64,000 nucleotides of DNA from an uncultured Verrucomicrobiota bacterium (GCA_903922605.1 CAIXUG010000077.1:1-64000); one strand, 5' to 3'. Shown: positions 1 to 9,128, counted from the stretch's first letter. The notes: generated by a model not told the origin, from the letters alone. A program made the numbers and translations.

Positions 1-1
1 C

Positions 2-26
2 GCGCCGGGTCGGAGACCGGCGCTCC
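2..26 (-). repeat. Palindromic intergenic repeat (family 1)
   Basis: A 22-base hairpin with 7-bp arms GCGCCGG and CCGGCGC around an 8-base loop, followed by TCC. Other copies in this window are at 1529-1553, 1579-1603 (diverged), 12798-12821 and 12941-12965. It lies just past the stop of the minus-strand hydrolase gene, whose upstream side also carries a copy. No mobility gene is nearby; a REP-like dispersed element is the likely explanation. Confidence 0.75.
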
Positions 27-84
27 AGCCGCGCGACTGCGCCGGCGACTTCGGGCCATCCGCCGAGAACAGGCGGCTGCCATC

Positions 85-1515
85 TCACTCCCCCGCCTTG
101 AAAGAAACCCAGGGCTGGCTGGGCCGGTCCTTCAGCAGGCCGCGTTGCCAGTCGTATTGCGGGTGTTCTCGCAGGAACTTTTCCGCCGAAAAGGCCATGC
201 CGTCCGCCGAACCCCAGCGGCCCAGAAAGCTCATCCGCTTCGCCAGCGTGGCGTCCACCACCTTGCCGTCGAACGTGCCCGACGGCTCAAACGGTTCCGG
301 GCCGCCGAAGCGCTCGTCATCCAGTTCGAAGTGGCCGCACAGGTTGCGGGAGCCGGCCTGGTGCTTTCGCAGATAGACATCGTAGTCGTCCGCGAGAAAT
401 TTCTCCGCCGCCATCGCCGTGATGCGGCCCTTGTTTTCGGTCATCAGCTGCTTCCAGCGGACCCGTCGGGCCGCCGCGGACCGGCGGATGTCGGTCTCGC
501 TGCGTTCGGTTTCCAGACGCAGCAGCTTGCGGTCCTCCGCCACGTTGGAACCGGCAAAATAACCGTCCTTCGTGGTTTCCAGCGCGACGTATTTCAGCCC
601 CAGTTCGAGCCGGGCGATCTCGCCGGTGTTCACGTCGCCGACCAGCCAGGCGTTGGCGTAACCGCCGTTGTTGCCCTGCCGCATAACGTCGCACCAGTCG
701 GTGAGTGTGCGCGTGTCCTGCGTGGCGCGGCGGAAGCGGGCGAACTCCGGAATCCCGTTGGTATCGAAGCCGGAAAACTGTCCTATCGTGGTTTCGCAGC
801 CGACCAGGCCGGCGTCAGTCACGAAGAAATCGGTGCCACTGTGGATGAAGCCCGGTTGGGTCTGCATCAGGATGTGCTGGCCCTTGGCCGGCACAAGGTC
901 GAGCACCACGTTCGCAATCGCTTCGGTGTAATCGAACATCGTGTTGTGGCCCATCACGACCCCGTGATCGGCCGTCCACGAGCCGGTGGCGATGAAGGCG
1001 CTGCAACGATCCTTCGGTGGGGCCGGTTTTTCATCCGCGAGCCGCTTCTTTTCCAGCGGCCACCAGTAGCCCTCGAATTCCAACTGGGCGTTGTAGGCCA
1101 TGATTTCATCGCGGGTGGTCGTGATGCCGGCGGCTTTCAGGCCGGCGACGATGCCGTCCAGTTCGGCGAGGTTTTCGGCGTCCACCTTGGGCGTCACAAT
1201 TTCCGCCGCGCGGCCGACCAGCCACGGCCAAGTCATTCCACTCTGGTATTCCCAGACCGCGCGATGCACGCGCAACGCCTCGGCGATTTCCGGGGCGAGC
1301 AGGTAGCCGTGCTGGAAGCCTAACGCCGGAGCTTCGCCCTCGACGTGGAGGTAGATCCATCCGTTTCGTTCGAAGCGATGACTGCGGGCCAGCCATTGCC
1401 GCTGTTCGGGGGTAAGTTCAGCCGCCCGAATGCCGGAGCCGAAGGACAGCGTGAGGGCGATGGCCGTGAAGAGCTGTTTGAATCTCACCCCGGCACTTTG
1501 GAGAAATGATGCCAC
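85..1515 (-). CDS. Secreted Ntn-type hydrolase, phospholipase-B / C45 peptidase-like
   Basis: A 476-residue protein with an N-terminal hydrophobic stretch (about residues 14-31, ending near RAAEL) that looks like a signal peptide. The central motif DRCSAFIATGSWT puts a cysteine at about residue 171, followed by HGVVMGHNTMFDY. This matches the self-processed nucleophile region of C45 / acyl-CoA:6-APA acyltransferase-like and phospholipase-B-like Ntn hydrolases. These enzymes cleave amide or ester bonds; the substrate cannot be read from the sequence. It may act outside the cytoplasm if the signal is cleaved. The gene follows the exporter operon on the same strand after about 100 bases that carry two repeat copies, so it is probably transcribed separately. 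Family is fairly sure, substrate unknown. Confidence 0.75.
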   Translation of the reverse strand: MASFLQSAGVRFKQLFTAIALTLSFGSGIRAAELTPEQRQWLARSHRFERNGWIYLHVEGEAPALGFQHGYLLAPEIAEALRVHRAVWEYQSGMTWPWLVGRAAEIVTPKVDAENLAELDGIVAGLKAAGITTTRDEIMAYNAQLEFEGYWWPLEKKRLADEKPAPPKDRCSAFIATGSWTADHGVVMGHNTMFDYTEAIANVVLDLVPAKGQHILMQTQPGFIHSGTDFFVTDAGLVGCETTIGQFSGFDTNGIPEFARFRRATQDTRTLTDWCDVMRQGNNGGYANAWLVGDVNTGEIARLELGLKYVALETTKDGYFAGSNVAEDRKLLRLETERSETDIRRSAAARRVRWKQLMTENKGRITAMAAEKFLADDYDVYLRKHQAGSRNLCGHFELDDERFGGPEPFEPSGTFDGKVVDATLAKRMSFLGRWGSADGMAFSAEKFLREHPQYDWQRGLLKDRPSQPWVSFKAGE

Positions 1516-1528
1516 AATACAAGGCGGC

Positions 1529-1603
1529 GGAGCGCCGGTCTCCGACCCGGCGCGGATGAGATCAAAAAGGCAACCGCCGTGCCGGATCGGAGATCGGCGC
1601 TCC
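1529..1603. repeat. Inverted pair of family 1 palindromic repeats
   Basis: Two copies face each other: 1529-1553 reads GGAGCGCCGG...CCGGCGC and 1579-1603 is the opposite orientation with a few substitutions (for example GTGCCGGATC). They are separated by 25 bases and lie between the hydrolase start and the adaptor stop. Paired inverted copies are the arrangement seen in REPIN-type elements. Confidence 0.7.
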
Positions 1604-1614
1604 GAACGGAAGCC

Positions 1615-2649
1615 TCACTGCGCCGGCAGGAAATCCACCTTGGCACTGAGTTCGGGGGTGAGAAACCGGTCCGGCTTCAGGATCTGCACCTTCACTTGGA
1701 GGGTGCCTTTCTGGCGGCTCGCCTCGGGGGCGCGTTCGGCAACGACGCCGTCATAGACCTTTTCGGGATACGCCTCGGGGCTGACCTTGCACTTCTGGCC
1801 GAGGGAAATCTTGGCGAGATCGGATTCGTTGAGGTCGATCTCGACCTGCAGGTCATTCGGGTCGGCCACGGCGATCAGGGAGGTGCTGGGGCCGCGGGTG
1901 CCCCCGAAAGTCTGGGGCGTGACCAGCTCGTTCGGGTCCACCAGCTTTTCCAGAACCACCCCGTTCGCCGGCGACTTGATCACGCACCAGTCGAGATACG
2001 TCTCGATCAGCTTGCGCACACCGACGAGTTGCTTCACCTGCGCCTCGGCGGACTCCAGCTGCAGCTGCGCGTCGTCGAGCATCTTCTGCATCTCCACCTT
2101 GCTCGTCACGAGATCCTGCGCGCGCTTCAGGTCGGTATGGGCCCGCTTGACCCCCACTTGGGCCACGCCGATCTGGCCGTCGATGTCGGCGAGGCGGGCC
2201 TGGTACTCGGAATCATCCAGTAGCACGACGGTCTGGCCGTTCGTCACGCTGTCGCCCTTCTTCACGCCGATCCATTTCACCACGCCCATGAAGCGCGGGC
2301 TGAGCTCAATGCGCTCGCGGTTCACGATGTAGCCGCTGACGGTGAGGATCGAGCCCTCGACCCGGCCGCCGCTGCCGGAAGAGTAGGTGTTGGTGGACCC
2401 GGCCGCCGAAGCGGAGGCCTTCGTCGCCGCTTCCAGCAGCTTCTTGGAACCCTCGGCCGTCACCTTGTCCTTTTTGTCATGGCTGGAGGTCAGGCCGGCG
2501 CGGTTGTCATCCGAAGCCCGGGGAACGGCGAAGAAAGCCACCACCGCCGTGACGGCGAGCACCCCGCCGATGATGAACCAGATGGGTCCGCGCGAGCGCT
2601 GCTTGCGTTCCGAGGCGATGCGGAGCTGCTGGAGCTTGTCTTCGGTCAT
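1615..2649 (-). CDS. Efflux periplasmic adaptor (HlyD/MacA-type membrane fusion protein)
   Basis: The start is set at MTEDKLQQLRI, whose ATG overlaps the TGA of the upstream permease (ATGA), giving 344 residues; upstream reading would run back into the permease. One transmembrane helix lies at about residues 23-42 (IWFIIGGVLAVTAVVAFFAV). A Ser/Ala/Gly-rich linker follows, then a lipoyl-like half (SGYIVNRERIELSPRFMG), an alpha-helical hairpin and the second half ending in a beta-barrel region. This is the order of membrane fusion proteins that link an inner-membrane ABC or RND pump to an outer-membrane channel. It is the last gene of the five-gene exporter operon. No TolC-like gene is in the window. 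Confidence 0.88.
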   Translation of the reverse strand: MTEDKLQQLRIASERKQRSRGPIWFIIGGVLAVTAVVAFFAVPRASDDNRAGLTSSHDKKDKVTAEGSKKLLEAATKASASAAGSTNTYSSGSGGRVEGSILTVSGYIVNRERIELSPRFMGVVKWIGVKKGDSVTNGQTVVLLDDSEYQARLADIDGQIGVAQVGVKRAHTDLKRAQDLVTSKVEMQKMLDDAQLQLESAEAQVKQLVGVRKLIETYLDWCVIKSPANGVVLEKLVDPNELVTPQTFGGTRGPSTSLIAVADPNDLQVEIDLNESDLAKISLGQKCKVSPEAYPEKVYDGVVAERAPEASRQKGTLQVKVQILKPDRFLTPELSAKVDFLPAQ

Positions 2650-3827
2650 AGTGATTTGAGGGCGGAGATTACGGGCAGTTGCGCGGCACGCAACGCCGGG
2701 AGCAGGCTGCCGACGAAGCCGATGGCGGCCGAAAAGAGCACACCCAGCAGCATCAGGTCGGGCGTGACCCGGAACTGGAACACCGTCTCGGCAAACGACT
2801 GGAAATCCATCGTGCCAAAGTTGATCCCGCGCAGCAGCACGACGGCGTACACGCTCCACGCGAGGAGGCTGCCCAGCAGGCCGCCGAGCATGGCCAGGAA
2901 CGTGCCCTCGATCAGGAAGCTCAGCACGATGGCAAAGCGCGAGAAGCCCAGCACCCGCAGTGTGCCGACCTCCCGCGTCCGCGCCGCCACGCTGGCGTAC
3001 ATGGTGTTCATCGCCGCGAAGACCGCCCCGATGGACATCGCGACGCCGAGAATACCGGCCAGGATCTTGATCGGCATCGCGGTCATGGTCTGCTTCGCGT
3101 AGTAGTCCACCTCGCGCTCGGCGCGGAGGGAGAGCCGCTTGTCGGCCTGGATGCGGGCGACGAGGTTCGTCAGGGCGGCCTCGTCACGCGGGCGCAGCAG
3201 GATGCTGGAATACATGTCGCGGTCGAAGATCGAGCGGCACTCGTCCGCATCCATCCAGGCTTCCGAATCAAAGGCGCTGCCAGCGGCGTCGAAATGGCCG
3301 ACAACCGTGAGCCGGTCCGGTCCGGCCTTGATCGTGCCCCCCAGCTCAAAGCCGGCGAAGCGTGAGGCCAGCCGTTGCGCCACCACGACCTCGCGTTTGC
3401 CGGGAGTGAACCAGCGGCCTTCCTTCAATGTGACCTGCGGGCGCAGTTCCATGCCGCGCGGCGTCACGCCCCGGAGCAGGGTATTGGCCTCGCCCGCGGC
3501 GCCGCGCCGGGGCGCGCTGACGATCATCACCAGCTCGGCGGAGATGACCGGCTCGTTCTTCTCGTTGCGGGCGATCTCCTCGAAATACTGCAGTGTGCGG
3601 AACTGGTCGCGGGTCACGAGGCTGCCGGATTCCGCCTGCGAGCCCTTGCGGACCACGAGGATGTTGCGCGGGTCACCGGTGTTGCCACTGCTGCGCTCGA
3701 TGCCGCGAGCCATGCCGCGCAGCAGCACAAACACCGTCACCACCGCGGCGATGCCGAGCACGGTGAAGGCCGTCGTGCGCCAGCGGACGAGCACGTTGCG
3801 GACGTTGTATCTGAGCGGGAGGGCCAT
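2646..3827 (-). CDS. ABC exporter permease, MacB/FtsX family (second permease)
   Basis: A 393-residue FtsX-type permease with one N-terminal membrane helix (about residues 18-40), a large periplasmic MacB-like domain (about 45-265) and three C-terminal helices starting near ILAGILGVAMSIGAVFAAMNT. The conserved segment RTREVGTLRVLGFSR after the second helix is typical of MacB/LolC/FtsX permeases. It shares an operon with another FtsX permease (4255-5538) and one ATPase (5546-6268), so the two permeases may form a heterodimer like LolCE. Its stop overlaps the adaptor start, suggesting coupled translation. Confidence 0.88.
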   Translation of the reverse strand: MALPLRYNVRNVLVRWRTTAFTVLGIAAVVTVFVLLRGMARGIERSSGNTGDPRNILVVRKGSQAESGSLVTRDQFRTLQYFEEIARNEKNEPVISAELVMIVSAPRRGAAGEANTLLRGVTPRGMELRPQVTLKEGRWFTPGKREVVVAQRLASRFAGFELGGTIKAGPDRLTVVGHFDAAGSAFDSEAWMDADECRSIFDRDMYSSILLRPRDEAALTNLVARIQADKRLSLRAEREVDYYAKQTMTAMPIKILAGILGVAMSIGAVFAAMNTMYASVAARTREVGTLRVLGFSRFAIVLSFLIEGTFLAMLGGLLGSLLAWSVYAVVLLRGINFGTMDFQSFAETVFQFRVTPDLMLLGVLFSAAIGFVGSLLPALRAAQLPVISALKSL

Positions 3828-3830
3828 GGA

Positions 3831-4199
3831 TCATTCCGGAGCGACATCGGTCGGCAACGGGAACAGGCGCACGGGCCGCCGCAGGCCGGGCTGGAGAATG
3901 TTGACCGCGATTCCTTTTCCGCTGGCCGGGCCGGCGAAGCGCAAGTTTACCCGCACGCCGTCCATTCCATCATAGCGCTGCGGTCGTGCGTAAATCTCCA
4001 GGACGCTGGGGAATCCGGCGTTGTCACCGAGGGTGACCGCGGGCTGTTCCAGCGAGCCGGTTTCCACGAAGAACCAGATCTGCGTCCGCTCGGGGTTCTG
4101 CGTGCGGTATTCGACCCGCGCCGACTGCGTGGGCGCAACCGTGGCGCAGCCGGCAGACAGGAGCGCCCAGGATGCGAGAATCAGGGGAATGCTTTTCAT
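3831..4199 (-). CDS. Small predicted lipoprotein of the exporter operon
   Basis: The start is placed at MKSIPLILASWALL, giving 122 residues; an ATG 54 bases upstream would place polar residues before the signal. A lipobox LSAGC puts the lipidated cysteine at residue 18. The mature part is a short beta-rich domain with no motif I recognise. It lies between the two permease genes, 3 bases before the next start, so it is very likely co-translated and may be a subunit or cargo of the exporter. Aspartate is not at position +2 (the sequence is CATV), so under the enterobacterial rule it would go to the outer membrane. Confidence 0.75.
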   Translation of the reverse strand: MKSIPLILASWALLSAGCATVAPTQSARVEYRTQNPERTQIWFFVETGSLEQPAVTLGDNAGFPSVLEIYARPQRYDGMDGVRVNLRFAGPASGKGIAVNILQPGLRRPVRLFPLPTDVAPE

Positions 4200-4254
4200 G
4201 GGGTTGTTTCTCAAATAGGGCGACAAAAGGTGGGCGGTGATTGGAGCGGACACA

Positions 4255-5538
4255 CTAATCCAAGGTCTTCAGGCCTTCCACGACGCTCGTCCGCGCGACG
4301 GCGAGCGAGGGGGCGATTGCCGAGACAATTCCCAGCAGCGCCGCCACGACCGCCCCCGTGGCCATGATCCGTGGGGTCACCTCGAAGTATATCAGGAACC
4401 CGTTGGTCATTTTCTGCAGGTCCATGAACGTCCAGAACGCCCATGCGCCGCCAATGCCCACCAGCGCACCGAGCGCGGCGAGTCCGAAGCTCTCGGCCAG
4501 GATGAAGCTGAACAGCTCCGTGCGCCGGAAGCCGAGCGCCTTGAGCACGGCGAGTTCCCGAAACCGCTCGCGGATGGCCATGCTCATGGTGCTGACCGTC
4601 ACGAGCACGAGGGTGAACACGACCACCGCGCTGATCGAGCCGATGAGCAGCTTAACGTTGCCCAGCATGCTGATGAAGCCCATCTGGAAGGCCCGCTCCG
4701 TCTCGGCGCGAACCTCGGCCGAGGAGTTCTCAAAGGCCTTGTTCACCCGGGCGATGACGTCGTTGGCCACACCGGCCGAAGCGACGCGCAGGTACCACGT
4801 GCCCACGGTGCCGGGATCGCCCATCAGCTCGTCGAGCAGCTTGTGGTGAAAGAACACGCCGCGATCATCCACGGTGCCCTGAAACACGGCGGCGATCTTC
4901 AGGTCGAGATCCACCGGATAAAATGTGCCGGTGAAGCGCATCTTGTCGCCGATTTTCAGCCCGTAGCGCTTCATTGTATCCGCGCCGACGAAGCACGAGG
5001 TGCGGTCCTTGATGAAAGCCTCGTAGGTGCCCTCCGCAATGTGGCCCTCGACGATCAGGTCCTTGAAGCGCACGGGGTCCACCGCAAACTGCGCGAAACT
5101 GGTGACCGTCTCCTCGCGGAAGTTGCCACCGAAAAAGGTGAACGGCGACACCGCGACCACGCCCGGGATTTTCTCGATGATGGGGAGCTGCTTGGCCGGC
5201 AGCGGCTGCGCCAGCGACACCTTGTTCCGCGCAATGATGCGGAGCGATGCGGCCTCCGACTCGGGTGGCACGGTCAGTTCGCGCTGCAGGGTCAGCAGCG
5301 TCACCAGCAGCGCGCAGGATACGGCCACGCTGATGATGGTCAGCAGGGCGCGGCGTTGATTTCGCAACGCGCTGATCCCGATGAACGTAAGATAGGAAAG
5401 CCCAAAGCGACGTACGATCAGCCGCAGCAAGTAATCCAACCAGACAAGCGGGCTGAACCAGCGCAAGAGATGTAAAAAAGCCCGCTCATGAGCTAGTTTC
5501 GCTTTCTGAAGCTGGATGTAATCGGTGATGAAGCCCAT
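4255..5538 (-). CDS. ABC exporter permease, FtsX family (first permease)
   Basis: A 427-residue permease. An amphipathic N-terminal region precedes the first helix (RALLTIISVAVSCALLVTLL, about residues 63-82). A periplasmic domain follows, then helices near LLIGSISAVVVFTLVLVTV, ESFGLAALGALVGIGGAWAF and IMATGAVVAALLGIVSAIA. The motif IRERFRELAVLKALGFRRTEL is the FtsX/MacB signature. It is clearly different from the other permease of the operon. It starts 7 bases after the ATPase gene. Substrate unknown; lipoproteins, lipids or peptides are typical cargo for this class. Confidence 0.88.
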   Translation of the reverse strand: MGFITDYIQLQKAKLAHERAFLHLLRWFSPLVWLDYLLRLIVRRFGLSYLTFIGISALRNQRRALLTIISVAVSCALLVTLLTLQRELTVPPESEAASLRIIARNKVSLAQPLPAKQLPIIEKIPGVVAVSPFTFFGGNFREETVTSFAQFAVDPVRFKDLIVEGHIAEGTYEAFIKDRTSCFVGADTMKRYGLKIGDKMRFTGTFYPVDLDLKIAAVFQGTVDDRGVFFHHKLLDELMGDPGTVGTWYLRVASAGVANDVIARVNKAFENSSAEVRAETERAFQMGFISMLGNVKLLIGSISAVVVFTLVLVTVSTMSMAIRERFRELAVLKALGFRRTELFSFILAESFGLAALGALVGIGGAWAFWTFMDLQKMTNGFLIYFEVTPRIMATGAVVAALLGIVSAIAPSLAVARTSVVEGLKTLD

Positions 5539-5545
5539 GGCACTC

Positions 5546-6268
5546 TCATTTCGCGTCGTTCACCAATTCACCTTTTTCGAGATGCAGGCTTCGGCTGCCG
5601 TAAGCCGCCGACTTCGGATCGTGCGTCACCATCACCACGGTCTTGCCCGCTGTACGCGTGAGGGATTGCAGGATCTCCAGCACGTCGGCGGCGGATTTGG
5701 CGTCGAGGTTGCCGGTCGGTTCATCGGCCACGATCAGGGCGGGGTCGGTCACGAGCGCCCGCGCGATGGCGGCGCGCTGTTGCTGCCCACCTGACAGCTG
5801 GTCTGGCCGGTGATGCCCCCGGTCGGCCAAGCCGACAAGCTCGAGCGCCGTCTGCGTCTGCAGGCGGCGTTCCTTGCGGCTGAGGTTGGTCAGGAGCAGG
5901 GGTAGTTCGACGTTCTCGGCAGCGGTCAGCACCGGGATGAGGTTGAAGCTCTGGAAGACAAACCCCACGTTCTGGTTTCGCCAGTCGGCGAGCTGCGACT
6001 GGTTGAGTCGCGCGATGTCGATGCCCTGCACCTTCGCCGACCCGCTCGTGGGCTGGTCGATGCCCGCGATGATGTGCAACAGCGTGGACTTGCCGGAGCC
6101 GGACGGCCCCATTAGCACCACGAACTCGCCGGGCGCGATGTCGAGAGAGACGGAGTTCAGGGCGGTGACGTTGATGTCGCCCTGGCGGTAGATCTTCGAG
6201 AGGTCACGAACGACGACGATGGATACGGGAGGCGGCGCGGCCATGCTGCGACCGAGAATGGGCCTCAC
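5546..6268 (-). CDS. ABC exporter ATPase, LolD/MacB class
   Basis: A 240-residue ATPase with Walker [11 protein letters not shown]-loop [16 protein letters not shown], signature [15 protein letters not shown], Walker [13 protein letters not shown] and switch histidine VTHD. The FQSFNL and EPTGNLD forms are typical of LolD, MacB and FtsE-like ATPases. The first possible start is GTG at 6268 and an ATG lies at 6244 (MAAPPPVS); the second is also plausible. It heads the operon ATPase - permease - lipoprotein - permease - adaptor and powers the complex from the cytoplasm. Confidence 0.92.
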   Translation of the reverse strand: MRPILGRSMAAPPPVSIVVVRDLSKIYRQGDINVTALNSVSLDIAPGEFVVLMGPSGSGKSTLLHIIAGIDQPTSGSAKVQGIDIARLNQSQLADWRNQNVGFVFQSFNLIPVLTAAENVELPLLLTNLSRKERRLQTQTALELVGLADRGHHRPDQLSGGQQQRAAIARALVTDPALIVADEPTGNLDAKSAADVLEILQSLTRTAGKTVVMVTHDPKSAAYGSRSLHLEKGELVNDAK

Positions 6269-6300
6269 CTATCCCGGTAGCAATTGAGAACCCACGGCTG

Positions 6301-6447
6301 CCCGGGAGGGCGCGGTTCGACCCGCGCCGTAAATGCCTTCACGCCGGTGAAGCCCGGATTATCCCATGCCCGCGCCTCACATCGCGGATTTTCCACGTTC
6401 TCGGCGGAGAAAAATATAGGGCGCGGGTGGAACCGCGCCCTCCCGGG
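6301..6447. repeat. Long inverted repeat (28-bp arms)
   Basis: Arms at 6301-6328 and 6420-6447 are reverse complements with a single mismatch. They begin CCCGGGAGGGCGCGG on the outside and are separated by 91 bases without a plausible gene. The pair fills the gap between the exporter ATPase start and the stop of the xylose-isomerase-like gene. It looks like a non-autonomous palindromic element. Confidence 0.8.
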
Positions 6448-6451
6448 CTGG

Positions 6452-6476
6452 GGATGACCGTTTACCACGGTCATCC
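6452..6476 (-). terminator. Hairpin downstream of the xylose-isomerase-like gene
   Basis: A perfect 10-bp stem (GGATGACCGT / ACGGTCATCC) with a 5-base loop, 33 bases past the minus-strand stop at 6509. There is no T-run after it, so a rho-independent role is uncertain; it may instead protect the 3' end. Confidence 0.45.
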
Positions 6477-6508
6477 TCCAGCTTCTGGTAATTAGACCAA
6501 CCCCGCCC

Positions 6509-7549
6509 TCACTTCCCCATCAGGTGCTCCAGCACGAGCTGGTCGAGATCCTGATAGTTGCGGTCGGCGATCAGGGCGTCGGCTTCCTTAGTCGGATAGA
6601 AGCGCGCCTTCTCGACGAGGCGCAGGAAAGTCTTCCGCGAGTTGTCGAGGTGCTTGAGGAAATGCTCTTCGCGCGTGGTACGGAACGGATGCACGTCGAA
6701 GGCGACATACTCGCCCTTGCGGCCGTAGCCATTGCGCTCGAGCGCGCGGACCTGGTTGAACGCGACGCGCAGGTTCGCGGAGCCGAAGGGCTTGTCCTGG
6801 TCGAACTTCAGCCCGTTCTGGTCGTTCAGGTGGAGCGACCAGAGCTTGCTGAAGGTCATCGCGAAATCGATCTCATCCGCCGGGTCCAGGCCCGCGAGGA
6901 TCGAGTGCGCGGACTCGATGAGCGCGCCGACGCGCTTCGGATCGCGGGTGAGCTGCGCGATGGCGAGCGCGTGGCCGATGGTCGGGATGTACGCGTGGTC
7001 CATCGGCTCGTTCGGCTTTGGCTCGATGCACAGGCGGGCCTTCTTGTCGTGGGCCAGCATGGCGTCCAGGGCCTCGACGAGCAGTTCGGTGGAGCGGGCG
7101 CAGGACTTCGACTCGCGCAGGTAGGTGCCCTCGCGTGCCAGCCAGAGCACGATCAGGTCCGTGCCCAGCACATTGGCGATGTCGATCGTCTGCTTCGAGC
7201 GGTCGATGGCGTAGCGGCGCTGCTTCTTGTCGTTTGAGGTGTAGGCGCCGTCGATCGTCTGGGGTGCGAACCACAGGCGGGGCGCGACCATCTCGGCCAC
7301 GATGCCCTCGCCATCGAGGCGCTTCTTCAGCTCCTTGGCCTCCTTGAGCACCTGCGCGGGGGACTTCGTGTCGATGTCGGGCACGGCGTCGTCGTCGTGG
7401 AACATCATCGCCTCGAAGCCCAGCTCCTTCAGCGCGGCCAGCTTCCAGTCAAACGACTTTGCGGGGCGGGTGGTCGGACCGTAGGGGTCGCCGCCTTCGC
7501 TGAAATTCCAGGGTCCGACGCAGAAACGATAAGTGGTGGGCTTGGCCAT
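6509..7549 (-). CDS. Xylose isomerase-family protein with altered metal site
   Basis: Start at MAKPTTYRF, 346 residues. Landmarks of bacterial XylA are present: FHDDD (His51, Asp54), DGAYTSNDKKQRRYA, IEPKPNEP (Glu176, Lys178), IESAH (Glu212, His215), DQNGLKFDQD (Asp250, Asp252) and FDVHPFRT (Asp285). The metal-1 aspartate of the XylA motif HIDLN is replaced: the motif here reads SLHLN, with His240 in that position. The loop LFTHPVFKDG of XylA is also changed (LWFAPQTIDG). It is therefore a divalent-metal aldose-ketose isomerase or a close relative, perhaps with another substrate. It is divergent from rhaA, so it probably belongs to the sugar regulon. Confidence 0.8.
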   Translation of the reverse strand: MAKPTTYRFCVGPWNFSEGGDPYGPTTRPAKSFDWKLAALKELGFEAMMFHDDDAVPDIDTKSPAQVLKEAKELKKRLDGEGIVAEMVAPRLWFAPQTIDGAYTSNDKKQRRYAIDRSKQTIDIANVLGTDLIVLWLAREGTYLRESKSCARSTELLVEALDAMLAHDKKARLCIEPKPNEPMDHAYIPTIGHALAIAQLTRDPKRVGALIESAHSILAGLDPADEIDFAMTFSKLWSLHLNDQNGLKFDQDKPFGSANLRVAFNQVRALERNGYGRKGEYVAFDVHPFRTTREEHFLKHLDNSRKTFLRLVEKARFYPTKEADALIADRNYQDLDQLVLEHLMGK

Positions 7550-7792
7550 AGACGTAATTAAATAGAGTCGCGAAGCGTAATGAGAGGGACGAAGCGGGGG
7601 CAAGCGCAGCTTCACGCGGTAGGTTGGCGGATCAAGTGCCAAGCTGGCCTGCATTCCATCCCTGCCACAACGATCACTGATTACCGGTCCCTGATCCCTC
7701 GTCATTCGAAACTCGCACCTCGCAATTCGTCACTCCCCCCGCCCTTGTCCGCTTGTGAAGATCACTCCGGTTGCCTCACTCTTGGGCGCGCC
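7550..7792. promoter_or_regulatory. Divergent intergenic region between isomerase genes
   Basis: These 243 bases separate two divergent sugar-isomerase genes and should carry both promoters. No clear -35/-10 pair or operator could be picked out. The part at about 7700-7738 is a wordy repeat (ATTCGAAACTCGCACCTCGC...) similar to 60318-60350 and 46619-46650. An open frame running in from 7580 is not used as coding because rhaA homology begins at 7793. Confidence 0.5.
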
Positions 7793-9064
7793 ATGAAGCC
7801 GTCCCAGTCCTCCGCCATCGCCCGGGCCTATGCCCTGGCCCATGAACGCTACACCGCGCTCGGCGTGGATGTGGACACCGCACTGAAGCTGCTCGGACGG
7901 ATGCCCATCTCGCTCCAGTGCTGGCAGGGGGACGACGTGGGCGGCTTCGAGCATTCCGGCAGTGCGCTCGGCGGCGGCCTGGCCGTCACCGGCAACCACG
8001 CCGGCAAGGCCCGCACGCCGGAGGAACTGCGCGCCGACCTGGAAAAGGCGCTGTCACTCATCCCCGGCCAGCACCGGGTCAACCTGCACGCGATGTACGG
8101 CGAATTCGGCGGCCGGTCCGTGGACCGCGACACCATCGAGGCCGCTCATTTCCAAGGCTGGATCGACTGGGCCGCCTCGCATGGGTTGGGGCTCGACTTC
8201 AATCCCACCTGCTTTGCCCATCCGAAGGCCACCGACGGGTTCACGCTGTCGCACTGCGAGCGGGGCATCCGCTCCTTCTGGATCGAGCATTGCCGCCGCT
8301 CGCGCGAGATCGGTGCGGTCATGGGCAAGGCGCTGGGCACACCATGCGTGACCAATGTGTGGATCCCCGACGGGTTCAAAGACACGCCTGCTGATCGTTC
8401 CGCCCCCCGCGAGCGGCTGGTAGAATCGCTGGATGCCGTGTTCAAGAAGTCGCTGCCGCCCGAGCATCAGCTCGACGCGCTGGAGCCCAAGCTGTTCGGG
8501 ATCGGCGCGGAGAGCTGCACCGTCGGTTCGTATGACTTTCTGCTCGGGTACGCGGTCACCCGGAGCAAGCTGCTATGCCTCGACGCCGGGCACTTCCATC
8601 CCACGGAAAGCGTCGCCGACAAGATTTCCAGCCTGCTGCTCTACCTGCCGGAACTCCTGCTGCACGTCAGCCGCGGTGTCCGCTGGGACAGCGACCACGT
8701 CGTCACCTTCAACGACGACTTGCTGGCCATCGCTCGCGAGGTCATCGCCACCGGACAGTCCGAGCGCGTCCACTTGGGGCTCGACTATTTCGACGCGAGC
8801 ATCAACCGCATTGCGGCGTGGGTCATTGGCTCACGAAACCTCCTGCGCGCCCTGTTGGTGGCGTTGCTGGAACCGCCCGATATCCATGCCGCCGAGCTGG
8901 CCGACGACCCCACGGCCCGGCTCGCCTTGCAGGAGGAAAGCCGCTCGCTGCCCTTCGGGGCCATCTGGGATTTCTACTGCGAGAGCAAAGGCGTGCCGGT
9001 CGGAGAAGCGTGGCTGGAGGAAGTCCGGGCGCATGAGCAGAACGTGCTGAGCCAACGCGTCTAG
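7793..9064 (+). CDS. rhaA: L-rhamnose isomerase
   Basis: A 423-residue protein closely matching enterobacterial RhaA along its length: [83 protein letters not shown] and [16 protein letters not shown]. RhaA converts L-rhamnose to L-rhamnulose in the cytoplasm using divalent metal. ATG at 7793 is chosen because the RhaA N-terminus aligns there. It is followed after 64 bases by the rhamnose-type ABC importer. The kinase (rhaB) and aldolase (rhaD) are not in the window. Confidence 0.95.
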   Translation: MKPSQSSAIARAYALAHERYTALGVDVDTALKLLGRMPISLQCWQGDDVGGFEHSGSALGGGLAVTGNHAGKARTPEELRADLEKALSLIPGQHRVNLHAMYGEFGGRSVDRDTIEAAHFQGWIDWAASHGLGLDFNPTCFAHPKATDGFTLSHCERGIRSFWIEHCRRSREIGAVMGKALGTPCVTNVWIPDGFKDTPADRSAPRERLVESLDAVFKKSLPPEHQLDALEPKLFGIGAESCTVGSYDFLLGYAVTRSKLLCLDAGHFHPTESVADKISSLLLYLPELLLHVSRGVRWDSDHVVTFNDDLLAIAREVIATGQSERVHLGLDYFDASINRIAAWVIGSRNLLRALLVALLEPPDIHAAELADDPTARLALQEESRSLPFGAIWDFYCESKGVPVGEAWLEEVRAHEQNVLSQRV

Positions 9065-9128
9065 CGGCTTCATCCTCAGTGACGGCCCCATTTACAGCCT
9101 TCCATTTAAGCGCAAGGAAGCATGCTCC

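Noticed and set aside
6265-6474. 69-codon minus frame across the inverted repeat
   Set aside because: It is made almost entirely of repeat sequence.
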